DNA of 64,000 bases. It comes from Desulfobacteraceae bacterium. GTDB lineage: Bacteria; Desulfobacterota; Desulfobacteria; Desulfobacterales; Desulfosalsimonadaceae. The DNA lies in assembly GCA_003599885.1 (NCBI GenBank), contig QZKW01000044.1, forward strand, positions 1 through 64,000, in the 5' to 3' direction. Both the position numbers and the translations under genes were made by a program. Below are positions 1 to 9,340 of the stretch, piece after piece. Numbering within the stretch: position 1 is the first letter of the stretch; the number at the start of each line of letters is the position of its first letter. The notes beneath the pieces are model-generated. The model was not told the origin of the DNA. It worked only from the letters and a program-made list of their open reading frames with translations, and searched no databases.

Positions 1-1129
1 AATCCCCTTTCGTGATATTCGGCAATCCTCCCGTAAAGTCACGGTCCCACAACCCCACCACAATCACTTCATCCCCTTCCTTCAGACCGCTTTGCGCCAG
101 ATCAAAGGAGAATTTGGTGCATCCGATTCCCGCCGGCACCTTTGAAAAATAGCGGATCGCTGAAAAAGGCGTATCAAACACAGCGGCCGGATCGGTTCCG
201 TCAAACACGGAGATATACACAGGCGGGGACCCTTCCACATATTCCGCAGGCAACGTGAACTCACCGGATATTTTTATCGTCCCCGGCGGAAGAACATCAA
301 AGGTAAATTCCAGGTCAACGCCTGTCAGAACAAGGCCGTCAGTGATGGTCAGAAGGGTCGAAAATTCATCTCCCCGGCTGTAAAACCCGATCCTGTCGCC
401 TGCATCCACGGTCCCGCTGTTGTTTCTATCCAGCAGGGCAAATACCTGAACGTTTTCCACCGGAACGTTTTGGCCGTAGGGCAGGATATCGATGGTGTAA
501 TTGACGGGATTTGCATCGGTCTTTGTAAGGGTTTCAAAACCGATAACCCCGGTAAAATCTAAACTGGTAAAATTTGAAGAATCAATATCGCCGGTATATG
601 CCACCACTGTCACCGGACCTGTGTCATCCCCTGAAATTGTTCCGGAGATGCTGGCTTCATAATCATATACCTCCCGGTTGATGTCGATATGAAACCCGCT
701 GTTTTCGCCTTCGACAAGGGTAATGGCCGGAGAAATGCGGCCCTCTTCCACATAAACACCGATCTCATCACCGGCATCCGGAAACGGCACCGCACCTGAA
801 TAATTTCGGTCCAAAAAGGCAATTAAATATACGGCGTCCCCGGGGTTGATTTTTTTGTCTGAGAGATCCATCCGAAACGACATGCCGGATTTATCCGCCA
901 CCATATACTCGATCACCACTTCCCGGGGTCTGTTCTCCAGCGCCTCCGCATCCAGGGTATTGGTCAGCGCCACCAGCACCGGCGCATCCGAATCCCTGTC
1001 GGCTTCCGGGAGGGTGAAGGTTCCGGACAGAAAAAGCTCCGGATCATCCGGCGTATCGCCGCATCCGCACAGCCCGGAAAAAACAGCCACACATATGGCC
1101 AAAAGCAGGAATCGTTTAGGGATATGCAT
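1..1129 (-). CDS. Large repeat-containing lipoprotein with calcium-loop motifs (partial, C-terminus outside window)
   Basis: About 376 residues are visible; the reading frame is open to the window edge. The N-terminus MHIPKRFLLLAICV with a lipobox ending LCGC around residue 23 indicates a secreted lipoprotein. The rest is a series of beta-rich segments of roughly 110-130 residues. Each includes a phrase of the type A-x-L-D-R-N-x-S-G; one is a full calcium-loop pattern, DRNNSGTVDAGD, comparable to dockerin or EF-hand loops. The ATG overlaps the stop of the beta-barrel gene by 14 bp, so it is the last visible gene of the RND/LolA-like/barrel operon. No enzyme domain was recognised. It may be a surface or periplasmic partner of the export system; that role is inferred from position only. 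Confidence 0.75.
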   Translation of the reverse strand, partial: MHIPKRFLLLAICVAVFSGLCGCGDTPDDPELFLSGTFTLPEADRDSDAPVLVALTNTLDAEALENRPREVVIEYMVADKSGMSFRMDLSDKKINPGDAVYLIAFLDRNYSGAVPFPDAGDEIGVYVEEGRISPAITLVEGENSGFHIDINREVYDYEASISGTISGDDTGPVTVVAYTGDIDSSNFTSLDFTGVIGFETLTKTDANPVNYTIDILPYGQNVPVENVQVFALLDRNNSGTVDAGDRIGFYSRGDEFSTLLTITDGLVLTGVDLEFTFDVLPPGTIKISGEFTLPAEYVEGSPPVYISVFDGTDPAAVFDTPFSAIRYFSKVPAGIGCTKFSFDLAQSGLKEGDEVIVVGLWDRDFTGGLPNITKGD

Positions 1130-2729
1130 ACCGGATCGTCACCATGATAAGGTCATTGTCTTTATAGTAATAAAAGAGAGAGTCTTCTTCATAATCACCC
1201 TCGCCATGGCCATTGATGCCGACATAACCCAGCTCCGCTTCAAATCCGTTCTGAAAATCATATCCGATTTTGGGCCACCATATAATGCCCCCGCGATAGG
1301 TTTCAAATATCCCGGTCATTGAAACCTTGACATGGTCATCAAAATACGCATCCTGAAAACGGCAGGTCAAAAAATCGGAAATCCGGGGGCGGTCAAGATC
1401 ATCATCAAAGTAGTGGGCCTGAAACCATTCCAGCGTCAGCAGAGACTCTCCCGCATGACCGGGAATAAGCTTCTGGAGCGGGATGAAATAGTTCATGCCC
1501 AGGGAATACGACACGTAATCGGATTTACGGGTGTCATAGGGGAACGTCAGATCCTGGAGCATGTCCGTGTTCTGAAGCACAAAACCGTTTTTATTGGGGG
1601 AATAGGCGGCCTCGGCCTGAAAAACAAAATCCTCATAAGGCCAGGCGAGATCGGCCCCGATATAATCCACAATTTCATATACGGGTTGCAGCAGCACGGA
1701 CACCGGCTGGTTTTCGACCATCACCGTGCCATAGGGCAGGAGCAGCGGTTCCCGGTCAGGGCCGTGATATCCGCTCACCGACATGTCCATGCCGTAAAAG
1801 GTGCCGGCGATTCGTTCACCGTAGGCAAAATTTTTGCTGTTTGCGTCCATGGGATCCGATTCCCCGAAAATCAGGGGATACGCATCCTCAACCTGTTTTA
1901 CCGCCCAGAAATTATTGGTGACGGGCAAGACTGCCGCCGTATGCACCGGCACAAACACTGTCTCTGCGGTGAATCCATCAAAAAAAAGCATGCCGGAGAG
2001 GGACGGAACGCCCATCCGGATGCGGTCCTGGTCTTTGAACATCAATTCCCTGTAATCCGTGGGATTGAAATAAGCGGTGGAATTCATGAAATCGGCAGTT
2101 CCCCACCCATAAATCTGATTGCCGATGCGAACCCGGCATTTCTCAGTCTTCCAGTTATAATACAATTCCCGGAAGATCACTTCACTGGATTCACTGGTGA
2201 TTCGCAGATTTCGATGGGTTTCGCTGTCTGCGGCATAGACATAATCATCGCCGATGGTGTCGTTTATAAAGGTGGGAAAAAAGAAAAGATCTGTGGTTGA
2301 AAATAAATAATTGTTTTCAGCGCCGTAAGTGGCCTCCAAACGGGCGCTGATTTCATTTTTTTTGTACGCCTCGTCAAAATGCAGTTCCCGGCGGGTATTG
2401 ATATAGTTTTCAAAGGCGGTTTCAAGACGCCAGGTAAAAGCAGGGCCATCTTTTGAGGCGGTTTCTGACTCATCGGAAGCCTTGCCGGTATCCTGGACCG
2501 CTGTTTCGCTTGCAGGATCCCAGTCTTTGTCCAGTTCAACGGGGTCCTCCTCCCCACTGGTTTCACCGGCGGATGCCGCAGCCAGAAAACTGTCCGCCGG
2601 GCAACTCCCGGATACCGGCAGCACCGGTGGAACATGGGCCAGCACGCCCCAGACAGTCAAAAAAATGAGCGACCTTAAACCCATGCCAATTATTTCAGAT
2701 AGCGGCCCTATTCGCTCGGTCATCAACAT
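1116..2729 (-). CDS. DUF1302-like outer-membrane beta-barrel protein
   Basis: About 537 residues. A hydrophobic stretch near residues 15-35 is a probable signal peptide. It is followed by a low-complexity Glu/Asp/Ser linker and then alternating aromatic beta strands typical of a 16-18 strand barrel. Phrases such as YNWKTEKCRVRIGNQIYGWG and NPTDYRELMF match the way DUF1302 proteins read. The chain ends with an aromatic strand (VTIRYAYP), as outer-membrane barrels do. It lies 50 bp after a LolA-like gene and downstream of an RND permease, the same order as the second operon at 28.9-33.7 kb. It probably forms the outer-membrane part of a lipid or hydrophobic-compound export route (inference). 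The start is uncertain: a TTG at 2744 is possible, but ATG at 2729 has a slightly better upstream purine stretch. Confidence 0.75.
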   Translation of the reverse strand: MLMTERIGPLSEIIGMGLRSLIFLTVWGVLAHVPPVLPVSGSCPADSFLAAASAGETSGEEDPVELDKDWDPASETAVQDTGKASDESETASKDGPAFTWRLETAFENYINTRRELHFDEAYKKNEISARLEATYGAENNYLFSTTDLFFFPTFINDTIGDDYVYAADSETHRNLRITSESSEVIFRELYYNWKTEKCRVRIGNQIYGWGTADFMNSTAYFNPTDYRELMFKDQDRIRMGVPSLSGMLFFDGFTAETVFVPVHTAAVLPVTNNFWAVKQVEDAYPLIFGESDPMDANSKNFAYGERIAGTFYGMDMSVSGYHGPDREPLLLPYGTVMVENQPVSVLLQPVYEIVDYIGADLAWPYEDFVFQAEAAYSPNKNGFVLQNTDMLQDLTFPYDTRKSDYVSYSLGMNYFIPLQKLIPGHAGESLLTLEWFQAHYFDDDLDRPRISDFLTCRFQDAYFDDHVKVSMTGIFETYRGGIIWWPKIGYDFQNGFEAELGYVGINGHGEGDYEEDSLFYYYKDNDLIMVTIRYAYP

Positions 2730-2779
2730 CCGTTTCCAGTTCAAAAAGTAAAGGGTGTTTTACGCAGCCGTCTTTATGA

Positions 2780-3532
2780 TTAACGCAAGGCATCCTTATT
2801 AAAGGTCGCGTCGTCAATGGCAATATTATATTTAAGGCCCTTCAGGGTCAACTCGGTTTTGCCTTTGCCGTCCGCCAGCTCCATTTTTATTTTATGGGGG
2901 GTCAGTATCCCGTCAATGACTTTGACCTGATGATTCTCCATGAATTTATGGAATGCGCCATCTTTGAAAAAATCCACCCGGACCACAAAATAATCGGATT
3001 TACGCACAAAAAAAGCAACCTTGTCATACACTTTTTCGTCTGTCTGCTTGATCCCTTCTACCTTGTAACAGTCCTCGCCAACGGCTTTTTCTTCCCCGAT
3101 GCGCTTAAACTCATACTCATCAATATCCACGGAGGTAAGGTCTTCAAAATAAAAATGCGAGTTGACAAAGGGTTTGTCCCTGCCGGAAGACACAATGCGT
3201 TTCACTTTGCCGGAGGACAGCGTCAGCCACTGGTCATCATCCACGCTCTTGTGGGAATGGGTCAGCAGCTTAATCTGGGTGGGACGGATAAAAGTGATGA
3301 GCGCTTTATCCTCATCGTTATCATACTGCTTCATTTGCAGCATGAATTCCTTTTCCTCCACCCCGCCGCCTTTGTAAATTTCCATGATGATCTTGCTGGC
3401 CGCCGAATCCGGCTGCTTCAGCGCATCGGCCTTTTCCATGATTTCCCGGCCCGTCAATTCTTGTGTTTGGGCAAAGGAAGGCAGGCTTAAGAAAAGTATC
3501 ACGAAACACAAAAAAACAGAATTTCTTTTCAT
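2780..3532 (-). CDS. LolA-like outer-membrane lipoprotein-sorting family protein
   Basis: 250 residues with a clear signal peptide (FLCFVILFLSLPSFAQ) and a LolA/LolB-type half-barrel reading: TGREIMEKADALK, then strands with FIRPTQIKLLTHSHKS, DDDQWLTLSSGKVKRI and YFEDLTSVDIDEYEFKRI. This is the LolA-like family found next to MMPL-type RND permeases. It would be a periplasmic carrier of a hydrophobic ligand between the RND pump and the barrel; the ligand is unknown. The ATG at 3532 follows AAGGAG with 7 nt spacing. It sits 71 bp after the RND gene and 50 bp before the barrel gene, on the same strand. The paralogue at 30388-31197 shares the layout. Confidence 0.85.
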   Translation of the reverse strand: MKRNSVFLCFVILFLSLPSFAQTQELTGREIMEKADALKQPDSAASKIIMEIYKGGGVEEKEFMLQMKQYDNDEDKALITFIRPTQIKLLTHSHKSVDDDQWLTLSSGKVKRIVSSGRDKPFVNSHFYFEDLTSVDIDEYEFKRIGEEKAVGEDCYKVEGIKQTDEKVYDKVAFFVRKSDYFVVRVDFFKDGAFHKFMENHQVKVIDGILTPHKIKMELADGKGKTELTLKGLKYNIAIDDATFNKDALR

Positions 3533-3603
3533 CAAACATCTCCTTATAAATTAACAGCTATGGATATATTTAAAATTCACAAAATTGGTTTAGATTGAGT
3601 TTG

Positions 3604-6252
3604 TTACGGTGAAACCGCCATTTCCTGAACACGATGGGGCAGTTTCCTGACTCCGGCCTCTTCTTTGACATGGCCCATGTTAATCAACTTGATCACAGAA
3701 GGCAATAACAGAAGCGCACCGATGGTGGTTGCCGTCATAGTCAGCATCATCAAAAGACCGAAATCGATCAGCGGTTTAAACGTTGACAGAAGCAGAACGG
3801 AAAAACCGAAAGTCAGGGCAAGGGATGTAAAAATAATGGCTTTGCCCGCCGCTTGCAGCGTGTGTTCAAGAGCCAGATCCAGGCTATCCCCGTTTGTTAT
3901 GAACTTCCGGAATGTATTTAAAAAATGAATGGTATCATCCACACCAATGCCGATGGTAATGGCGGCAATCGTTGAGGTCGCGATATCCAGCCGTATCCCG
4001 GTCCAGCCCATAAATCCGAAATTGGCAATTACCGCAACACTCATAGGGATCAACGACAACAAACCGGCCTTTAAATTCTTCATAAGCATCAGCACCACCA
4101 TCCCGATGACGACCAAAGAAAAAAACAGACTTTGGACCTGTCCTGAAACAATATAGTCAACGCTTTTGATCAGCAGCGCGGGATGGCCGCTTATTTTAAA
4201 TGAATACCCCGGGGGCAGCGTCTGGGTCAAATGTTCGGATATGCGTGAAAAAATATTTTTCAAAGCGGAGGTGCCAAGGGGTTCACCACCGTTCTGACTC
4301 AACCGCGTTAACACATTGCAGGTTTGAAACTGCGGGTCCACGTACGCTTCAAAATGATCCACCCGACCGTCGGAATTGGCGTCTTCATCCGAGTAAATTT
4401 CCAGATAATCCGTAATGTCCGCATTATTGTCCGGAATGGCAAAAAATGACCGGTCATCGTTATTCATGGCCATATGCATGGTTTTGATGACATCGGGAAA
4501 CGCATCGGTCCGGCCAATGCACAAATCCTGATTTTCACGTGATCCCAGCCAGGTTCTGAAATCTGAAATGATATTCAAATATTTTGAAGTCTTGATTCCA
4601 TCAGCCTGCCCTGAATCAATGAGTACATTAAATCCCCACCGCCCCCCGAATTTTTCGCATACGGCTGTTGCGCTGGTCCGGATGTAATTGTCTTTCTTAA
4701 AAAACTGGAGCAGTTCCGTCTCTACTTTAAGGCGCAGCAATCCGAAAACCGAAACCACAACCAAGACCATCACAACCGCGATCACTTTTTTATAATGATA
4801 AATCGACAAATAGGACATCACGCCAATAATCCGATCAACAAACGACGGTTTTGACTGTTTCCGACGGCTAAACCTTGCGCCGTCAGCATGATGCGGCATC
4901 AGCTCAAGGCCGGCGGGGATAACCGTGGCGGAGATAAATACGGCAAAAACAATACCGAGGGATGTAAAAAGCCCCCATTCGCGCAGAGCCTCCAGCGGGT
5001 GTGTGGCGAGGGTCATAAAAGAAAAAATCGTCGTCACGCCGGCCAGCAAGACCGTGACTGAGATATGCGACATGGAATCCCTTAAGCCCCGAGCCTTTCC
5101 TTCTTGGGTGATCAGATCATAATCTTCATAATACTGGTTGAGAATATGAATGGCGTAAGAACTGCCTATGGCAATCATGAGCACCGGAATGGATATGCCA
5201 ATCGTGGTGATTTTTGCGCCCATATGCCCCATCAATCCAAGAATCCATATGGTGGCCATCGAAAGGGTCATGACAGGAAGCGCCACCCCCCGGATTGATT
5301 TAAAATTGATAAAGAAAATAATAATTGTGACCAGCATCACCAGCGGCACCAGCATGAAGAGATCATTTTGCATGAAATTATTGATCCAGATATAAATGAT
5401 CGGCTGGCCCTGGGGAATGATATTGAGTTCTTTATAACTTCCCGCAATTTCTAAAATTTCACGGGCAATGGCATCAGAGTCGGACATATCCTTAAACCGG
5501 ATGATTAACCCCAGATCGGTGATATTGCCCTTAGCGTCCGTTGAATATATCCCTTTTTCAAATGCGGGATTTCTTTTCATCCGGCTGATGAATTCCTGAA
5601 TTTCCTGATCTGTTTTTGGGATGATGCGAAGGCCATTGCCGCCCTTCTCAATCAGATCGATGGTTGCCAGCATGTCATCTTCACCGGTGATATCTTTGGC
5701 GGTAAACGGAGAAACGATTTCATCGATCGTTTGACGGGATTTAAGTTCACCGGCTGTTGCCGCCGCAGTTTTTAGTTTTTGTTTTACCCTTTCAGATAAG
5801 GGACCGGCAGCAATGCCGATGGTTTCCAATTTCCGGCTCAGCAAGCGCTTAAATGCCGGATCAGCATTAAAAAAATTCAGCAGTTCATCGGCAGTGATGG
5901 CCTGAGCAGAAAGCACCTGAGCCAGCTTGTCAGTCCGCTGCTGTTCCTGAGACGGGTTATAATGCTCAAATTCTTCCAGATCCATCAGCAAATGATTGAT
6001 ATTGTTTAAAACATCATACTGCCAGAGATTATTATGAGACACCGCAAGAATAACAAAGGTGTCACAGTCGCCATAAATTTCTTTGACCTTATTATAGTAT
6101 TGATATTCGATGTCCTGCTGCGGCAAAAACGTCGCGATGCTCGTATCAAATTTAAGATTGAGCATCCCCGATCCCAATAAGACCGTCACCACAAAAAAGC
6201 TGATCAAAACCACTTTCGGCCATTTCAGCACCCACCGCATGTATCGATCCAT
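3604..6252 (-). CDS. RND superfamily (MMPL/patched-like) permease, paralogue 1
   Basis: 882 residues in the usual two-halved RND/MMPL form. One membrane segment lies near residues 13-33, then a large periplasmic domain, a five-helix block near 298-450, a second single helix near 488-508, a second periplasmic domain and a final block near 705-860. The proton-relay phrase GIGVDDTIHF lies at 768-777. Residues 624-635 (DANSDGRVDHFE) form a canonical EF-hand calcium loop in the second periplasmic domain. An AGGGAG about 8 nt upstream supports the ATG. It heads the operon with the LolA-like and barrel genes and is divergent from two further paralogues. The substrate is not evident; hydrophobic lipids are the usual cargo of such operons. 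Confidence 0.9.
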   Translation of the reverse strand: MDRYMRWVLKWPKVVLISFFVVTVLLGSGMLNLKFDTSIATFLPQQDIEYQYYNKVKEIYGDCDTFVILAVSHNNLWQYDVLNNINHLLMDLEEFEHYNPSQEQQRTDKLAQVLSAQAITADELLNFFNADPAFKRLLSRKLETIGIAAGPLSERVKQKLKTAAATAGELKSRQTIDEIVSPFTAKDITGEDDMLATIDLIEKGGNGLRIIPKTDQEIQEFISRMKRNPAFEKGIYSTDAKGNITDLGLIIRFKDMSDSDAIAREILEIAGSYKELNIIPQGQPIIYIWINNFMQNDLFMLVPLVMLVTIIIFFINFKSIRGVALPVMTLSMATIWILGLMGHMGAKITTIGISIPVLMIAIGSSYAIHILNQYYEDYDLITQEGKARGLRDSMSHISVTVLLAGVTTIFSFMTLATHPLEALREWGLFTSLGIVFAVFISATVIPAGLELMPHHADGARFSRRKQSKPSFVDRIIGVMSYLSIYHYKKVIAVVMVLVVVSVFGLLRLKVETELLQFFKKDNYIRTSATAVCEKFGGRWGFNVLIDSGQADGIKTSKYLNIISDFRTWLGSRENQDLCIGRTDAFPDVIKTMHMAMNNDDRSFFAIPDNNADITDYLEIYSDEDANSDGRVDHFEAYVDPQFQTCNVLTRLSQNGGEPLGTSALKNIFSRISEHLTQTLPPGYSFKISGHPALLIKSVDYIVSGQVQSLFFSLVVIGMVVLMLMKNLKAGLLSLIPMSVAVIANFGFMGWTGIRLDIATSTIAAITIGIGVDDTIHFLNTFRKFITNGDSLDLALEHTLQAAGKAIIFTSLALTFGFSVLLLSTFKPLIDFGLLMMLTMTATTIGALLLLPSVIKLINMGHVKEEAGVRKLPHRVQEMAVSP

Positions 6253-6324
6253 TGCCGTTCTCCCTAATAACTTCGTTCGTCTGTATATCTATTACAAAAA
6301 GAATTCTAATTTATCCGGCTGTCA

Positions 6325-6342
6325 TGACTGACTTATCAGTCA
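6325..6342. promoter_or_regulatory. Palindromic operator candidate, copy 1
   Basis: The 18-bp site TGACTGAC TT ATCAGTCA has perfect 7-bp arms around a 4-bp centre. It lies about 73 bp upstream of the leftward RND start. Its size and symmetry fit a TetR-type dimer. No matching regulator gene lies in this locus, so the regulator would be encoded elsewhere. Confidence 0.6.
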
Positions 6343-6494
6343 CTCGCTTTGCTAAAAAAAACCTCCCGCCGGGCGGCGTTCGGCCATGCGCATAAACCCT
6401 CTGCATTCCATTGTTTTATTGACAGGAAACAGAATTGGTTTAGAATGAGTCCGGTTTGCGCATCTTATTTTAAGCTGTCGAGTTTTAATTTTTA

Positions 6495-6512
6495 CGACTG
6501 ACACATCAGTCA
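6495..6512. promoter_or_regulatory. Palindromic operator candidate, copy 2
   Basis: The site CGACTGAC AC ATCAGTCA matches copy 1 at 15 of 18 positions, the differences being the first base and the two central ones. It lies about 112 bp upstream of the rightward RND start at 6624. The two copies probably allow one regulator to control both divergent units. Confidence 0.6.
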
Positions 6513-6623
6513 TTTCACTTATGACACAACCATACCGATAAAAACAAGAAAAATCTTTTCGCCGGCACCCATTTTTAATTCACTTCACCTTTAACTTTAT
6601 ACCGTCCACAACATTCTGATATA

Positions 6624-9242
6624 ATGCTGAATGCTTATCTAAAACAGATCTTAAAACGCCCCCTGCTCCCAATACTTGTCCTGATATGCGTCACAATAGG
6701 GATGATTCCGGGCATTTTCAAAATTCAATTCGACAATTCCATCGAATCCTTCATGCCCCAAAAGGATGCTGCTTATATCGCCTATTCAAAAGCACGGGAA
6801 GTTTACGGTGATAATGACCGTTTTATCCTGATGGCCGTTTCCCATGGCCATCTTTGGTCCGGCCCCGCATTTGAACAAATCGACCGCTTCATTACTGATA
6901 TCGAAGCGTATAAGGATTACAACGCCCAAAAAGAATCCCAACGCATCAAACGCTTCCGCGAAGCCGTCCGCATCAATCCTATCGATTTCCAGGATCTGAT
7001 CCATCAGTTTTCGGATGACCCGGTGTTTGTCCGGTTTCTGAAACGCAAAGTGCCGGAAGATATTCAGCAAAAACACCAGCTCAATACTGACGATATCCGA
7101 CGGTTGGAAAAATCTCTGAATAAAGATTCAGCACTCAAACAAACCAAAATCATCGATACCATTCTCTCTCCGTTCACAGTAAAAGATATCAGCGGCGAAA
7201 ACGACACATTAGAAACTTTTGATTTAATTCAAAAAGATTCTAAGGGTAAGCGGAAGGTGCCCGTGTCCCCGGCAGATATCCAGACATTTCAAAACCGGTT
7301 GATGAAAAACCCGGCGTTTCAACAGGGAATTTATGCGATTGATCCGGATACCCATGAAATTAGTGATTTTGCGGTTCTGATTAAATTTTCAGGCGCCCCT
7401 GACCAGGAGGCTATTGTATCTGAAATCATTCAAATTACCGAAGCATATCCGGATCTTGACATCACCATTGCCGGCGTTCCCTTTGTCAATAAAAAATTCA
7501 ATGATTATATCAAAGACGATCTCCACAAGAACATCCCGCTCGTGCTTCTGGTGGTCATCATTGTTTTTTATCTCAATTTCAGGTCCAAAAGAGGGATTGT
7601 GCTGCCCCTGCTCACCCTCGGCATGGCTGAAATCTGGACCATTGGACTGATGGGGCATCTTGGCTGCAAGCTGACTCCCGTGGCCGCCACGCTGCCCGCC
7701 TTGCTCATCGCTGTCGGCAGCTCATATGCCATCCATATCGTAAACCAGTATTATGCGGATTTTGACCTGATTTCCCGATACAACAAGCATAAAGGCGTTG
7801 AACTGGCCATGTCCCATATTTCCATCACGGTGTTTCTGGCCGGATTCACAACATTTGCCGCCTTTTTAACCGTGGTTACCAGTCAGGTGACAGCCATCCA
7901 GGCATGGGGCGTATTCTCGGCCATCGGCATTTTTTTTGCGGTGTTTATTTCCGTAACCCTGATCCCCTGCGCACTGGTTTTTTTACCGCACCGGTACCCG
8001 CGTTCGCTGATTGGGAAAGATGATCTCAAACGCACAACGCTCATGGACAGATTTCTTGCACTCATCGCAAAAGGCGCTGTCCGGCATCCCAAAAAGGTAT
8101 ATGGCGTGGTGCTGCTGGTTCTGGCAATCGCCATCCCGGGGGCGCTCCAACTAAAAGTAGACACGGAATTTCTCCATTATTTCAAGGACAGCGACCCGGT
8201 TCGCAGAAGTGTAACAATTGCCGGGGACAAATTCGGGGGCGGATGGGGATTCAATATCATTTTGAATTCCGGAACAACGGATGGCATCAAATCGCCGGAA
8301 TTTTTGAACACGATCGAAAACATCCGGGCCTGGCTGGTGGATAAAGAAAACGATGACCTCAATGTGGGCCGGACCGACGCATTCCCGGATTTTATCAAAC
8401 GTATGCACATGGCCATGAACAATGACGCCCCTGCGTTTTATCACGTTCCGGAGAGCCGGGTGGACATTCTGGATTATCTGGAGATTTTTTCAGATGAAGA
8501 CAAAGACTCAGACGGTCGCCTGGATATGTTCGAACCCTTTGTTGACACACACTTTCAACGATCAAACATTCTGGTCCGCCTGACCCATAAGGCCCATGAC
8601 AGACTCGGAACCACGGAAATCAATCATCTGGTCCATAAAATAGACGCCCATCTGACAGAAACGCTGCCCGAAGCCTGGTCTTTTTCCATCACCGGATATC
8701 CCATCATCAATGTTAAAATGGCGGATTATGTGGTGATGGGACAAATGCAGGGACTGTTTCTGTCCCTTGTGATTGTCGCCATCGTCATCATGATGCTGTT
8801 TAATCGGTTCAACGCGGGCCCCCTGGCGCTCATCGATATTGCGGTAACGATACTAATCAATTTCGGCGTCATGGGCTGGTTCGGCATTGAACTGGACATG
8901 GTCACATCGGTCATCGCCGCTATCACCATCGGCATCGGGGTTGATGACACCATTCATTTTTTAAACACCTACCGGTTGTATAAAAATGATGGCAACTCAG
9001 TTTCCGAGGCCATTGAACAGACCATTCTTGTTGCGGGAAAAGCCATTATTTTCACATCTATGGCGCTGGTTTTCGGCTTTTTAATGCTGTCCACATCCAA
9101 CTTTAAGCCCATCATCTTGTTCGGACTTTTGTTATCCATGACTGTTACCATCAGTTCTATCTGTTCCATCCTGCTGATTCCGGCAGCCATCCGGATAACG
9201 GGGATTGATTTAACCCGGCGAAACGTTGTTCGGGAAGCATGA
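6624..9242 (+). CDS. RND superfamily (MMPL/patched-like) permease, paralogue 2
   Basis: 872 residues, a paralogue of the permease at 3604-6252 along its whole length. Shared phrases include SPFTVKDISGENDTLETFDLIQK, GRTDAFPDFIKRMHMAMNND and the relay motif GIGVDDTIHFLNTY. Residues 626-637 (DKDSDGRLDMFE) again form a canonical EF-hand loop in the second periplasmic domain. The layout is two single helices plus two blocks of about five helices. No strong ribosome site precedes the ATG. It is followed 98 bp later by paralogue 3 on the same strand, so the two are probably cotranscribed. Neither has its own LolA-like or barrel gene, and they may share those of the divergent operon. Confidence 0.88.
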   Translation: MLNAYLKQILKRPLLPILVLICVTIGMIPGIFKIQFDNSIESFMPQKDAAYIAYSKAREVYGDNDRFILMAVSHGHLWSGPAFEQIDRFITDIEAYKDYNAQKESQRIKRFREAVRINPIDFQDLIHQFSDDPVFVRFLKRKVPEDIQQKHQLNTDDIRRLEKSLNKDSALKQTKIIDTILSPFTVKDISGENDTLETFDLIQKDSKGKRKVPVSPADIQTFQNRLMKNPAFQQGIYAIDPDTHEISDFAVLIKFSGAPDQEAIVSEIIQITEAYPDLDITIAGVPFVNKKFNDYIKDDLHKNIPLVLLVVIIVFYLNFRSKRGIVLPLLTLGMAEIWTIGLMGHLGCKLTPVAATLPALLIAVGSSYAIHIVNQYYADFDLISRYNKHKGVELAMSHISITVFLAGFTTFAAFLTVVTSQVTAIQAWGVFSAIGIFFAVFISVTLIPCALVFLPHRYPRSLIGKDDLKRTTLMDRFLALIAKGAVRHPKKVYGVVLLVLAIAIPGALQLKVDTEFLHYFKDSDPVRRSVTIAGDKFGGGWGFNIILNSGTTDGIKSPEFLNTIENIRAWLVDKENDDLNVGRTDAFPDFIKRMHMAMNNDAPAFYHVPESRVDILDYLEIFSDEDKDSDGRLDMFEPFVDTHFQRSNILVRLTHKAHDRLGTTEINHLVHKIDAHLTETLPEAWSFSITGYPIINVKMADYVVMGQMQGLFLSLVIVAIVIMMLFNRFNAGPLALIDIAVTILINFGVMGWFGIELDMVTSVIAAITIGIGVDDTIHFLNTYRLYKNDGNSVSEAIEQTILVAGKAIIFTSMALVFGFLMLSTSNFKPIILFGLLLSMTVTISSICSILLIPAAIRITGIDLTRRNVVREA

Positions 9243-9340
9243 GGCGCAACCGCATCGACTCCTGACGTATTGCGAAACTATCAGGATTAATCAATATTCT
9301 AATATGTTATTCACTATTGAAAAGGGAAAACGGGAACGTC

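Larger units (their letters stand above)
6253..6623. promoter_or_regulatory. Divergent promoter region between RND paralogues 1 and 2
   Basis: This 371-bp gap holds no credible gene. It must contain the promoters of both the leftward RND operon and the rightward RND pair. It carries two copies of a palindrome (6325-6342 and 6495-6512), one on each side. No convincing -35/-10 pair was assigned by eye. Confidence 0.6.

Noticed and set aside
1332-2300. Long plus-strand open frame antisense to the DUF1302-like barrel gene
   Set aside because: It lies opposite a well-supported gene with signal and barrel features, reads as low-complexity His/Gly/Ile-rich protein, and has no ribosome site or family.
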